From Prevotella sp. P2-180 (GTDB lineage: Bacteria; Bacteroidota; Bacteroidia; Bacteroidales; Bacteroidaceae): a DNA stretch of 64,000 nucleotides. The stretch lies in contig NZ_NPJI01000103.1 of the NCBI RefSeq assembly GCF_002251435.1, positions 1 through 64,000 of the forward strand, given 5' to 3'. The position numbers were made by a program, and so were the translations under genes. This document shows positions 53,177 through 62,396 of the stretch, one piece after another. Position 1 is the first letter of the stretch, and the number at the start of each line of letters is the position of its first letter. The notes under the pieces are model-generated. The model did not search any database. It saw only the letters and a program-made list of their open reading frames with translations, and had not been told where the DNA came from.

Positions 53177-54748
53177 TTACTTCTTCTTGTATATCATCTT
53201 TACCGGACGATAGAACACGTTGTCATACTTCTCGAGTACGGTACCCTTGTCGGTGTCTATTACCCATAGACTGCCGTTCTTGCCCGACTTGGTGGGCTCG
53301 TAGAAGGCGACATAGGTCTTCTTGTGGTCGGCACTCATCTCAAAACCGGTGATGACGGCATCGGCAGAGCCTACGGTCTGGAGCACGTCGGCGGCAGTGA
53401 GCAACTGGGATGTGGTGTAGTTCCAACGGCGCACCTTGTTGCCCTCGGCAAAGAGAAGGGAGTAGTAGGTCATATTGGCAATGGTGGGAGTGGTGGGGGT
53501 GAGTGGACATTCGCCTACCATGGCAATCTTGGTGCCACCATTGTCGTCAAGCACAGTCTCTGAAGTGTCGAAGTTATACTTCCACAGCGACGTGGAGAGC
53601 ACAACCTTCTGCACGAGCATTCCATTGTTCACTACTACGAGAATCTGCGGGTCGGCAGTGGCAGACTGTGCGTCGGTCATGCGCACAAGTGTCATATTGC
53701 AGAACGTGCGTCCATCGAAGTAGTTGTTTGTGCCAGTGCAGGTGGCTCGGGTCTGATGGTAGTTCTTGCTGCAGTAGTATGGACCGTAGCCGTTGTATAT
53801 CTGTACGAGGGCACCTATCTCTTTGTCCCATGTAAGGAGTTCGTAGTTCCATCCTGTGCCGTTGTCGCGCACTATCATCGTCTGGTCGTAGGTGTACTTG
53901 AGCTTTGTGGGTTTCACGAGAGCACCCTCAGTGGTTGAGAATTCATACACCTTTCCGTTTTCACACATCACTGGGTAAGCCACACCCGATGCATCCATCG
54001 ACGGAATGCCGAGAATGGTGGGTTTGAAGTCGTCGTACTCAGTCACCGATAGCATGTTTTCCACCACCATTGTCTTCTCATTTATATAATATAAGGTGGG
54101 CACGTCCTCTCCGCTCATTCCCTTTCCCTGACATGCGATGATAAGGCTTCCTGCGCTCTGCACTATGTCGGCAGGCATGGAGGCGAAGTGCATGTCTGGA
54201 TTGTTTACTTCGAGACAGTCATAGTCGTAGAACATAGCCTGTTCGTTGCCGATAGGCTTTTGCATGAATGATATGAATGGGCGTCCGTCGGCATCGGCGC
54301 TGAGCACGGTGATGCCTTCCTCGTATGGCGAGTTGACGTTGAGCTTAAAGGGATAGAAGGTCTTGCCGTCCTCATTTTCGAGAATGAGTCGGCAGTTCCA
54401 GCTACCAAGTTCCTTACCTGTGAATGTGAGTGTAGGCTCGTTGCTGTACACCTTCTGGTCAATCTCCCATGTAGTAGTAACGGTCTTTCCCCCGTTGGTT
54501 TGCGAGAATTTCGGTGTAACGGTGAGCGTCTCGTTCTTGTTGATGTTGTAAACCTCAGCCACGCTGGTCGAGTCTATCACTATTTCCGCCAACGGCCGGT
54601 CGCCCAATGTCGTGTCGTCGCTGAAGCACGACACGAGAGTGAGGGCTGACAAGGCGAGACAAAAAGCCTCACCCCCGACCCCTCTCAAAGAGAGAGGGGG
54701 GAATATATGCTTAAGCATTTTATTTATTGTCTGTTTAATTGTTTTCAT
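53177..54748 (-). CDS. PKD-like family lipoprotein
   Basis: 523 residues. The lipobox TLVSC (Cys41) is followed by FSDDTTLGDRP. A PKD-like domain (TTTWEIDQKVYSNEPTLTFTG) leads into a beta-propeller-like body. The gene is the last of the minus-strand SusCD cluster, after DUF4843, an arrangement common in Bacteroidota loci with metalloproteases or redox proteins. The signal peptide is abnormally long because a palindromic GC-rich repeat (54667-54701) is inserted in frame, encoding FPPLSLRGVGGEAF. Translation could alternatively begin at Met11. Role: surface accessory of the uptake system, inferred. Confidence 0.85.
   Translation of the reverse strand: MKTIKQTINKMLKHIFPPLSLRGVGGEAFCLALSALTLVSCFSDDTTLGDRPLAEIVIDSTSVAEVYNINKNETLTVTPKFSQTNGGKTVTTTWEIDQKVYSNEPTLTFTGKELGSWNCRLILENEDGKTFYPFKLNVNSPYEEGITVLSADADGRPFISFMQKPIGNEQAMFYDYDCLEVNNPDMHFASMPADIVQSAGSLIIACQGKGMSGEDVPTLYYINEKTMVVENMLSVTEYDDFKPTILGIPSMDASGVAYPVMCENGKVYEFSTTEGALVKPTKLKYTYDQTMIVRDNGTGWNYELLTWDKEIGALVQIYNGYGPYYCSKNYHQTRATCTGTNNYFDGRTFCNMTLVRMTDAQSATADPQILVVVNNGMLVQKVVLSTSLWKYNFDTSETVLDDNGGTKIAMVGECPLTPTTPTIANMTYYSLLFAEGNKVRRWNYTTSQLLTAADVLQTVGSADAVITGFEMSADHKKTYVAFYEPTKSGKNGSLWVIDTDKGTVLEKYDNVFYRPVKMIYKKK
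54667..54701. repeat. GC-rich palindromic (REP-like) element inside a coding region
   Basis: Contains the stem CCCCTCTC / GAGAGGGG (54679-54686 and 54692-54699) with a flanking CCTCACCCCCGACC. This text is familiar as an intergenic repeat in Bacteroidota genomes. Here it lies in the signal-peptide part of the PKD-like lipoprotein gene without breaking the frame. Confidence 0.7.
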
Positions 54749-54810
54749 AATTCTTCATTCTTAATTCTTCATTCCTCATTCTTCATTCTTAATTCTTCAT
54801 TCTTCATTTC

Positions 54811-55611
54811 TCAATACGGACTTGGGAAGTCGAATGGGAAGTCAGGATATGCCTCGACTATCATGTCGTGGTTGGCGGGATTGGAGAAGAACTCATACAT
54901 GGGGGCGTAGATATACTTCTTGAATATCGTGCGATAAACGTACGGGTCGCCGTATGGTATGTTCTCCAGGTTTTCTCCGTAAGCCTCCACCATTTTTTTG
55001 TAGGTCTCGGGCAGTATGTCGGCAAGTGCATGGAAATACTCCACCATCTTGATGAACTTGTATGGATGCCATACGCCGAGAGTCGACACGTCCCAAACCT
55101 TTTCGCCGTGTGCGCTGAGCCATTCCGGTTGTTCGATTGCATTGTCGAACGTGAGAATACGGTGCTGGCTCGCCGTATCGAGAGTAGGCTGGAAGAACTC
55201 GTTCTCTTCGAGAATGAGGTGCAGCTTATACTTTGTGTATCCCGTGGCGTATGTGCCTTCCAGTCCGTCGCGCAGTATCTCCACAGGTATGTAGCCGTTG
55301 ATAGAGTCAGGCAACACCACAGCCTGTCCCAAGTTATACTGCACACCCTCTTTTGCTGTGGTAAGTTGCGGGTCAACCCTAAACTTCACCGTACGCTGTT
55401 CTCCACTTGTCGGTCCCATAATGCGGAACGGCACCTTGTAAGTATATGTTTTCACCTCTATTGGTGTCACGCTGAACGAGTAGTTTAGCGTGTCCTTGGT
55501 GAAATAGACGCCATTATTGGCAGTGTCAAAAGTCATGTAGTCTGTTTCGCTACACGACACGGCAGTCATTGCCGCCACCATGGCGATAGGTATTATCCTT
55601 GATATTTTCAT
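54811..55611 (-). CDS. DUF4843 family lipoprotein
   Basis: 266 residues from MKISRIIPIAMVAAMTAVSC (lipobox Cys20); the ATG at 55623 would add four residues. The DUF4843 pattern is YFTKDTLNYSFSVTPIEVKTYTYKVPFRIMG-like, followed by an Ig-like fold and an LILEEN strand. It starts 21 bases after SusD and is followed by the PKD-like gene. A TTCTTCATT-type low-complexity repeat fills the 62 bases between them. Such proteins accompany SusCD pairs; the molecular role is unknown. Confidence 0.87.
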   Translation of the reverse strand: MKISRIIPIAMVAAMTAVSCSETDYMTFDTANNGVYFTKDTLNYSFSVTPIEVKTYTYKVPFRIMGPTSGEQRTVKFRVDPQLTTAKEGVQYNLGQAVVLPDSINGYIPVEILRDGLEGTYATGYTKYKLHLILEENEFFQPTLDTASQHRILTFDNAIEQPEWLSAHGEKVWDVSTLGVWHPYKFIKMVEYFHALADILPETYKKMVEAYGENLENIPYGDPYVYRTIFKKYIYAPMYEFFSNPANHDMIVEAYPDFPFDFPSPY

Positions 55612-55632
55612 GTTAAAATACATTATCTGGTA

Positions 55633-57063
55633 TTAATTCCTGTTCTCTTTCTCTGAGTCTGGCACTGGCACTGTGTAAATGCCATCTTCAGGTTTGTATA
55701 TCACAGAGTTGTCGTAAGAAGAAATGCTAAGGTTCTGTCGCTTCATGTTGAAGAAGGTCTGTCCCTCGCCTATCATCTCCTTATAACGCTCTGTGTTGAT
55801 CATGTCGATGGTGAGGCGTTCTGCACCTGTGCCGTCAAACGGGTCGAGTCCGCGGTTGGTTATCACATCATTGTAGTAGTCCACAGCCTTCTGATAGTCG
55901 GTGTCGAGCAAGCATTCAGCGGCAATGTAGTACATCTCCGGCAGACGGATGAGGTTGATACCCTGTACAAGGTCAGCAGGGCGTGCCGATGAATTGTTCT
56001 GCAGGTCGTAGATGTCGGTGAACTTGCAGAGTCGGTACTTTGCCGTTCCTCCGAGGTCAACGGATGTAAAATAGGCATTGGTGCGGTAGTCGAGTCCGCT
56101 CACTCCCTTTTCATACATCTCCATGAAGTCATTCCTTAGGTCGAGCGACGAGTAGGAGACAGTCTGTTGTAGTTTAGGGCTTACTAGAGAGTAGAATCCC
56201 GAATAGTAGATGCCGAAGAGACACTCTTTCTTCGACAAAACTCCTGCCACGTCGTTTATCACCTCAGTCTTTGTCTTAAGCTGTCGTCCGCTCTCCCTTA
56301 TCACCTTTTGTGCATATTCGAGAGCCTTCTGCTTGTTGCCCATAGTGAGGTATACCCTTGCCAGAAGAGCCCTTACGGCGTGGAGGTTGAGGTGAATCTG
56401 TCGGTCGGTCATGAATGCCGTAGAATTCTTGTACTGGTCTTCGCCCTCAAGCAGTCGCTCCGCCTCGGTGAGGTCAGCAATCACATGGTTGTAGTTTTCA
56501 GCCAATGACTCGAAGTCAGGAGCCACGAGCGAGAACTGAGTTGCATATGGAATGCCGTCGGCATTTGGTTTCACCGTTATCTGGTCGGCAAAAAGTCTCA
56601 TGAGGTCAAAGTGCATGAAGGCTCGCAGAGCAAGTGCCTCACCGCGGTAGATGGTTGCGGGATATGTCGTGGCGTTTTCCACTAACGGTGCGTTGATGAC
56701 ACTGTTTACGTTGGAGATGTTGTTGTACATGTCGGTCCACAGCGAAGCAAACACGTTCTTAACGCTGGTGTTGCCGTAGTTGTATTGTCCGAGAGCCGTG
56801 ACACTTTGGTTTCCGTAGCACCATAGTGTCTGCGACATTATCTCGAGAGCGGAGAAATACATTTCCTGTCCGTAGAGCGATGTGGAGCGCAGTTTTGCGT
56901 ACACTCCGTATATAGCGTCTTCCACGCCCTCGTTAGTCTCGAGCAGTTCGTCCCGCTTCACCTGTCCGTCTGGAGTGATGTCGAGATAGCTGTCGCATGA
57001 TGTGGCGGCACAGGCCAGGCCTATAACCATAAATGTCTTTGCTAATATCTTTTTATAGTTCAT
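55633..57063 (-). CDS. SusD/RagB-family surface lipoprotein
   Basis: 476 residues; lipobox AATSC followed by DSYLDITPDGQV. A helical core (ALALRAFMHFDLMRLFADQ, HLNLHAVRALLARVYLTMGN) and the C-terminal TERYKEMIGEGQTFFNMKR are typical. It partners the SusC at 57169-60276, from which it is separated by 105 bases that include a perfect 14-bp tandem repeat. Confidence 0.94.
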   Translation of the reverse strand: MNYKKILAKTFMVIGLACAATSCDSYLDITPDGQVKRDELLETNEGVEDAIYGVYAKLRSTSLYGQEMYFSALEIMSQTLWCYGNQSVTALGQYNYGNTSVKNVFASLWTDMYNNISNVNSVINAPLVENATTYPATIYRGEALALRAFMHFDLMRLFADQITVKPNADGIPYATQFSLVAPDFESLAENYNHVIADLTEAERLLEGEDQYKNSTAFMTDRQIHLNLHAVRALLARVYLTMGNKQKALEYAQKVIRESGRQLKTKTEVINDVAGVLSKKECLFGIYYSGFYSLVSPKLQQTVSYSSLDLRNDFMEMYEKGVSGLDYRTNAYFTSVDLGGTAKYRLCKFTDIYDLQNNSSARPADLVQGINLIRLPEMYYIAAECLLDTDYQKAVDYYNDVITNRGLDPFDGTGAERLTIDMINTERYKEMIGEGQTFFNMKRQNLSISSYDNSVIYKPEDGIYTVPVPDSEKENRN

Positions 57064-57106
57064 ATCTTTTGATTATTTTGAAGTTAAGGAAGTGAATTCT
57101 TCATTC

Positions 57107-57162
57107 TTCATTCTTCACTCTTCATTCTTCACTCTTCATTCTTCACTCTTCATTCTTCACTC
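57107..57162. repeat. Four perfect 14-bp tandem repeats between SusC and SusD genes
   Basis: TTCATTCTTCACTC is repeated head to tail at 57107, 57121, 57135 and 57149, with partial units on both sides. It ends 6 bases from the SusC stop codon. Related degenerate repeats occur at about 54750-54810. Confidence 0.93.
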
Positions 57163-57168
57163 TTCATT

Positions 57169-60100
57169 TCAAAGCGTTACGTTCACATAAAACTCAAATC
57201 CCTGACTGTAGAGATAGTCTGTGCCTCGCTCTATTTTCACAGTAGAGAGTCGCAGTATGTCGGTGAAGTTCACACCGCAGCGGAGGTTGCGTACATACAT
57301 GCGTCGGCACATCTCGTCGCTGAACTCATAGCTGATGTTGAGCGTACCGAGAGTGAGAGTGTTCTCTTTCTCGGCAAAGCGGTCGGTCTGCTCAGGACGC
57401 GAACTGTCGGCAATGTTCTTGTACAGTGCAATGTCGCCTGGCTGCTTCCATCTGTCGTCAAACACACGCTGGTCAGCATTGTATTTCGGGTTGCTACCCT
57501 CCACCTTGCTCACACGTGTGGTGTTGTATAGCCAAGCTCCGAGTCGCATGTTCAGCAGTGCGTATACGTTGAATCCTTTCCAGTATACGTTGGTATTGAC
57601 GGTACCTGTATATCGCGGTTCGGTATCTCCGATGAGCACTTTGTCAGCCGAGTCGTATGTGAATGTGAGTTCTCCGTTGCGCTTAATGTAAATCTCCCGT
57701 CCTGTGGCAGGGTCGATACCTGCCGAGCGTACGAGCTTGAGGGCTGTAGTGCTCTCACCCTCGGCATACTGTGGCAGAGGTGTGAGCGACAAGCTGGAAT
57801 TCTCCTCGTTCTTGTTGTTTATCTCTTCGAGAGCCTTATTTATCTTCGTTATCTTGTTGCGGTTCATATATCCCGAAGTACCGAGTTTCCAGTAGAAGTC
57901 CTTTGAGCGGAAGATATATCCGTCCACCTGGAACTCGAGACCCTTATTTTCCATTTCTCCAAGGTTTGAGGTGGCCTGTGTCACACCGGTCGATGGAGGC
58001 ATGGAGCGGTCGAGCAGCAGGTCGGTGGTCTTCCTCACGTATGCGTCAAGCACGAAGTTGAGTCTGCGGTCGAACATTGAGAAGTCGAAACCTATGTTGT
58101 AGTTCATGGTGCGCTCCCATGCGAGGTCCACATCGCCAATGGTGAGTGGTACGGCACCTATACCATTCTTATATTCGTATGTGTTTAGGTACTGGTACAT
58201 GGTCATGGCCTGGAATGGCGAGAAGCTCACCTTTCCGGTGTATCCCATACTGAAACGCAGCTTCATGAGGTCTATCTTCTTTTTTATCGACTTCATGAAT
58301 TCCTCGTTGAGAATGTTCCATCCGGCACCAGCCGACCAGAAGTTACCCCATCGGTTGTTTTCTCCAAACTGCGATGAACCTGTCATACGCCATGTTCCGT
58401 CAACGAAATACCGGTTGCGGAAGGAGTAGTTGGCAGTAAGAAAGGCTCCCACGGTGGCAGTCTCGGCCTGCGAGCCGTATGGCTGTCGGTCAGAAGGATA
58501 GCCTGAGGCGTTGCCGATAAACGAGAGCTGGTCGTTGAAGAAGCCTATGGCCTCGGTGTTTTCCGTACGCGACTTGTCGTGGTTCACTTCCCATCCCAAC
58601 GAAGCGGTGATGAGCGATTCGTCGGCGAAGAACTTGTTGTATGTTCCCACGATATTGGCGTCGTAGCTTGTGGTGCGTGTGTCGGCTTTCACGAGTTGTC
58701 CGCGCTTGGTGAGGTCGGGCTCGTTCTTATAGCTCTGCGACTTTGGCGAGGTGAAGGAGTCTGACCATCCGAGAGAGCTCTGGATGTTGAGGTGACCGGT
58801 CACGCGAAACTGCTTGTTGATGTCCCAACGCACGTCGGTGCTGTTGTTGAACGAGTGTGTGCCTGCCTTTGAGTAGCTGCCGAGCTGTGCCTCGTAGAGC
58901 GGGTTGTTCATGTCCCACGAGAGGTTGGTGTTTGCCGACCCGTCTTCGTTGTACATAGGGTCATAGGGGTTCATTCTTGTATATTGCGAGAACGAGCCGT
59001 ATGGTGTGTTCTTTGTGTCTACTTCAGAATATGTGGTACGGTTTGAAATGGTCACCACATTCTTTATGAAGTAGTCGAGTTTGAAACCTATGTTGTAGCG
59101 TTTGCGGTAGTCGCCCTTCATCACACCCCGTGTGTCGCCGAAGCGTCCCGACAGTTCGTAGCGCATATTCGATGCACCGCCGTATACACGCAGTGAATGG
59201 TCTTGCGAGAATGCCACACGTGCCGGCTGCGAGAGCCAGTCGCTGTTCTGTCCTGCCGCCACAAGCTTGTATCGCTCGTTGTAGAGTCTGTCGAGTTCAT
59301 ACTGCTCAGGCAGTCCTGTTACAGAGTTCACGGCACCCTTTGCGTCGTATAGACCTGCCAGTTGCTCATACTTCAGCTTGTCGGCTGCATTGAGCACATT
59401 GTAGTCGCCAAGCATCGGAAACTGCAGGTTACCGGTGAAGTTATACTGCACTCTCACTGTAGAGTTCTTTATCGGCTTACGTGTTATGACAATCACACCA
59501 TTTGCCGCCTTCGAACCGTAAAGGGCCGTAGCCGATGCATCCTTCAGCACGTTGATGTTCTCCACCTCGTTCATATCAAGGTCATAGAGTTCCTGCATGG
59601 TAATTTCCGTTCCGTCGAGAATAATGGTTGGCTGGTTTACGTCCTGACCGGAGTTAGAGAACGAGCTTGTTCCGCGCAACACGAGTTCCTCCACGTGGTT
59701 AGGGTTGGAGCCTTGCGAGGAGTTCTGCACCACAGCCATGCCAGGTGTAAGTGCAGCAATGGCGGTGAGTATATTTGTGTTCGACACCATTTTCAGGTCT
59801 TCTCCCTTGAGCTGAGTCACCGAACCCGTAAACGACTCTTTTCTTTTGTTTACGTAACCCGTCACCACTACATCCTGGATGGTCTGGGTGTCGCTATCCA
59901 GAAATACTTTCAGGTTGCCGAGTCCCTTGGTCTTCGATGTTATGGTTTGAGTCACCATACCCATATATGACACTTTTATCTCAAAGTTTCCAGCCGGAAC
60001 ACTGATTTTGAACTTTCCGTCGATGTCGGCCGATGTACCAGTAAGCAACTTTTCCTTCACATACACGGCAATGCTTGCCCCTGGAAGTATTTCTCCTGTA

Positions 60101-60276
60101 GCCTTTTCGTACACCACTCCTTCGACGACTACCACGTTTTTCGCCTGCACACCATTTTGCGCAGCGTTCTGTGCGAATGTCTGTGTTGACGTTGCGCCGA
60201 ACGTTGTAAGTGCCGCCAAGAGGCAAAGCCTTGTGACGGCATTTCCGATGTCATCTTTTCTTTTGATATTTTTCAT
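57169..60276 (-). CDS. SusC/RagA-family TonB-dependent outer-membrane transporter
   Basis: 1035 residues. Signal region up to about residue 36, then a carboxypeptidase-regulatory-like domain (VVVEGVVYEKATGEILPGAS), TonB box IQDVVVTGYVNKRKES, a plug with LRGTSSFSNSG and IILDGTEITM, and the beta-barrel ending GFEFYVNVTL. The start follows directly after a strong hairpin with a T-run, which may limit readthrough from the secreted protein gene upstream. It pairs with SusD at 55633. Confidence 0.95.
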   Translation of the reverse strand: MKNIKRKDDIGNAVTRLCLLAALTTFGATSTQTFAQNAAQNGVQAKNVVVVEGVVYEKATGEILPGASIAVYVKEKLLTGTSADIDGKFKISVPAGNFEIKVSYMGMVTQTITSKTKGLGNLKVFLDSDTQTIQDVVVTGYVNKRKESFTGSVTQLKGEDLKMVSNTNILTAIAALTPGMAVVQNSSQGSNPNHVEELVLRGTSSFSNSGQDVNQPTIILDGTEITMQELYDLDMNEVENINVLKDASATALYGSKAANGVIVITRKPIKNSTVRVQYNFTGNLQFPMLGDYNVLNAADKLKYEQLAGLYDAKGAVNSVTGLPEQYELDRLYNERYKLVAAGQNSDWLSQPARVAFSQDHSLRVYGGASNMRYELSGRFGDTRGVMKGDYRKRYNIGFKLDYFIKNVVTISNRTTYSEVDTKNTPYGSFSQYTRMNPYDPMYNEDGSANTNLSWDMNNPLYEAQLGSYSKAGTHSFNNSTDVRWDINKQFRVTGHLNIQSSLGWSDSFTSPKSQSYKNEPDLTKRGQLVKADTRTTSYDANIVGTYNKFFADESLITASLGWEVNHDKSRTENTEAIGFFNDQLSFIGNASGYPSDRQPYGSQAETATVGAFLTANYSFRNRYFVDGTWRMTGSSQFGENNRWGNFWSAGAGWNILNEEFMKSIKKKIDLMKLRFSMGYTGKVSFSPFQAMTMYQYLNTYEYKNGIGAVPLTIGDVDLAWERTMNYNIGFDFSMFDRRLNFVLDAYVRKTTDLLLDRSMPPSTGVTQATSNLGEMENKGLEFQVDGYIFRSKDFYWKLGTSGYMNRNKITKINKALEEINNKNEENSSLSLTPLPQYAEGESTTALKLVRSAGIDPATGREIYIKRNGELTFTYDSADKVLIGDTEPRYTGTVNTNVYWKGFNVYALLNMRLGAWLYNTTRVSKVEGSNPKYNADQRVFDDRWKQPGDIALYKNIADSSRPEQTDRFAEKENTLTLGTLNISYEFSDEMCRRMYVRNLRCGVNFTDILRLSTVKIERGTDYLYSQGFEFYVNVTL

Positions 60277-60281
60277 TGGCT

Positions 60282-60343
60282 TAACTAAAAACGATAACGG
60301 TTTCCTACGGCTTTACTGTTGACAACCGTAGGAAACCGTCGTT
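60282..60343 (-). terminator. Hairpin with T-run directly before the SusC start (terminator/attenuator)
   Basis: A perfect 13-bp stem (60298-60310 with 60326-60338), extended by 5 bp outside a short mismatch (60290-60294 with 60339-60343). On the minus strand a GTTTTT run follows, 6 bases before the SusC ATG. It could terminate the upstream transcript or set the SusC level. Confidence 0.8.
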
Positions 60344-60363
60344 ATTCACTGATTAAAAAATAA

Positions 60364-62346
60364 TTATCTTACTATCATCTTTGTTGTGCCCTCTGCTGTC
60401 TTCTTGATGACGAGTCTGTTCTTCATGCCGTTAAGAGCCTTACCGCTGATAGCACGCCCCTGGAGGTCGAACATATACTCGCCCTGCTTGTTGCTTGCAG
60501 AAACTACAGATTCCACACCGGTTGTTATCTTAGTGGCAGTCACATTCTCATATAGAGCAAGACACTTCTTGTCGTTGGTCTTATAATTCATCTCCCAAAG
60601 GCTGAACGAACCGAGACTGATAGAGCCGTCTGTATTGCGTGTGATACTAATAGGTGAATTTGAGCCATTCATATCATATATCATCCAATACGTCTCACCA
60701 GGAACAATAGTCTTGACAAACTTGTCGGAAGCCATTTCAGCCTTGTCGGCATCCTCCTCTGAAGGAGTGAAACGGATACCACCATAATTGGCTGCCTTAG
60801 CATCCTCAGTAATGAACGTAGTGATAAACTGACCGTATTCGCCTGCCGGATCAATCACTATAGGGAATGTGGTTGGATAGTCGCCTTCAACATACTTGGT
60901 GACGGTGGCTGTAGCCTGGTATGAGCCGTCCCATGTCTGTACGACAGGAGCCTCTGAAGTTATGGTGATTTCCTGTACGGAAGCAACGTATGTCTTTTCT
61001 GCACCGTATTCTCCCTTCACGATGAAGAAGTTGGACAATGAGAATGTACCGTCATCATTGCGCTTGAGGGTAAGAGGAGTCTGACCACCATTGGCATCCA
61101 CCATCTTGTACCATACAGTATTGTCTTCGCTTGACTTGAGATAAGCGGCTCCATAAAGACCTGTAAGAGAAATCTCAGCCACGGTCGGGTCTTCGTCAGA
61201 AATAGTCAACTTAAGACCGCCATTGTTCACATTACCTACATTGCATCCAAGAATAGAAGTAAGATAGTATGCGTCGATAGCCTCATAATATGTGATCTCG
61301 AAGTCTGACTCATTCGGGAATGAATCAGCACCGCCTGAGAAGTCGAGAAGACTTCCTACGGTCATCTTGAATTTTCCAGCCCATGAGAACTCAGGAGCAT
61401 CGGCCTGCTTCTTGGCACTGCCGTTCATCCACCACTGGACATTATTGTTTGTTTCTCCTACCTTAGCAACAATCACAAGAGCCGAACCTGCAGGCATTGC
61501 CTTCTCTGAAGAATAGGTGAATGTGAACTTGCCAGTGAGGTTTCCATTCAAATCGGCAAGATAGTAGGCATTTGCCTCGTCGATGAGCACATTGTCAAAC
61601 GGAATGGAAAGGGTGTTGCCGTCGAAAGTGGCATCGAGAGTGAATGGGGTAATACCCTCTATGTTTATCGTAGCCTTGTATGACTTTGCATTACCATTCT
61701 GTTCAAGACTCATGGTATATTCTGTTGGAAGAACGGAGCCCTCCATTGTACCATAGTCGCCTCCACCCGTTACCTTCCAGTTGCCAGAGATGTCTGGTAT
61801 GTTGATTGCCTCTGCCTCGATGAGTGTCAGCTTCACATTTGTGAACTTGGCGAACACTTCACATGTACTTGCGCTATTGTCGCAGTTGCCCACAAGTGAG
61901 AAGTCATTGCAGGTCATAGCCTTTGTAGAAGGGTCATAAACAAAGACGAGTGACTCTATTTGTGTTTCACCGAAAGGATATGTACCATTGATGTCCGAAT
62001 AATACAGTCCACCCATTGCGCCGTAGTTGTTACCACTGGGGTTCTTTACCTGGAATTTGCATTTCTCGGTGTTGATATTGTTCACCTTCATGGCCTCCGT
62101 AGCATTGTTCACGGCGAAGCCTGTTATCTGTGCTTCATAGATGTTGGCTGCATCTTTTGTGATTATCACTTCGCCTTCCTTAAGGATGTTGGCCTCAGAG
62201 GCCTTGCCGGCCTCTGTCACTACCACGTCGGCCGTAAATTTATACTTGCCGAAAAGGTCAGCCATGGAAGCCACTTGTGCCTTGGCGCTTGCGCCACACA
62301 GTAACATCATGCAAAGGATGATGTTGATTGCGTAAATTTTCTTCAT
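60364..62346 (-). CDS. Secreted four-module repeat protein of unknown function
   Basis: 660 residues with signal peptide MKKIYAINIILCMMLLCGASAKA. Four related beta modules of roughly 130-160 residues can be seen, each opening with a G-[KNS]-[YWF]-x pattern: LFGKYKFTA (about 32), ISGNWKVTG (about 190), WAGKFKMTV (about 345) and WDGSYQATA (about 500). The C terminus (GEYMFDLQGRAISG then LVIKK and a last Arg) resembles a short secretion-type tail seen in Prevotella. It lies between TlpA and SusC genes. Substrate-binding or surface role is inferred only. Confidence 0.78.
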   Translation of the reverse strand: MKKIYAINIILCMMLLCGASAKAQVASMADLFGKYKFTADVVVTEAGKASEANILKEGEVIITKDAANIYEAQITGFAVNNATEAMKVNNINTEKCKFQVKNPSGNNYGAMGGLYYSDINGTYPFGETQIESLVFVYDPSTKAMTCNDFSLVGNCDNSASTCEVFAKFTNVKLTLIEAEAINIPDISGNWKVTGGGDYGTMEGSVLPTEYTMSLEQNGNAKSYKATINIEGITPFTLDATFDGNTLSIPFDNVLIDEANAYYLADLNGNLTGKFTFTYSSEKAMPAGSALVIVAKVGETNNNVQWWMNGSAKKQADAPEFSWAGKFKMTVGSLLDFSGGADSFPNESDFEITYYEAIDAYYLTSILGCNVGNVNNGGLKLTISDEDPTVAEISLTGLYGAAYLKSSEDNTVWYKMVDANGGQTPLTLKRNDDGTFSLSNFFIVKGEYGAEKTYVASVQEITITSEAPVVQTWDGSYQATATVTKYVEGDYPTTFPIVIDPAGEYGQFITTFITEDAKAANYGGIRFTPSEEDADKAEMASDKFVKTIVPGETYWMIYDMNGSNSPISITRNTDGSISLGSFSLWEMNYKTNDKKCLALYENVTATKITTGVESVVSASNKQGEYMFDLQGRAISGKALNGMKNRLVIKKTAEGTTKMIVR

Positions 62347-62396
62347 ATTCTCTCTGTTTTATTTATTAATAATGGTTTCTTACCAAGTAATGCCCG

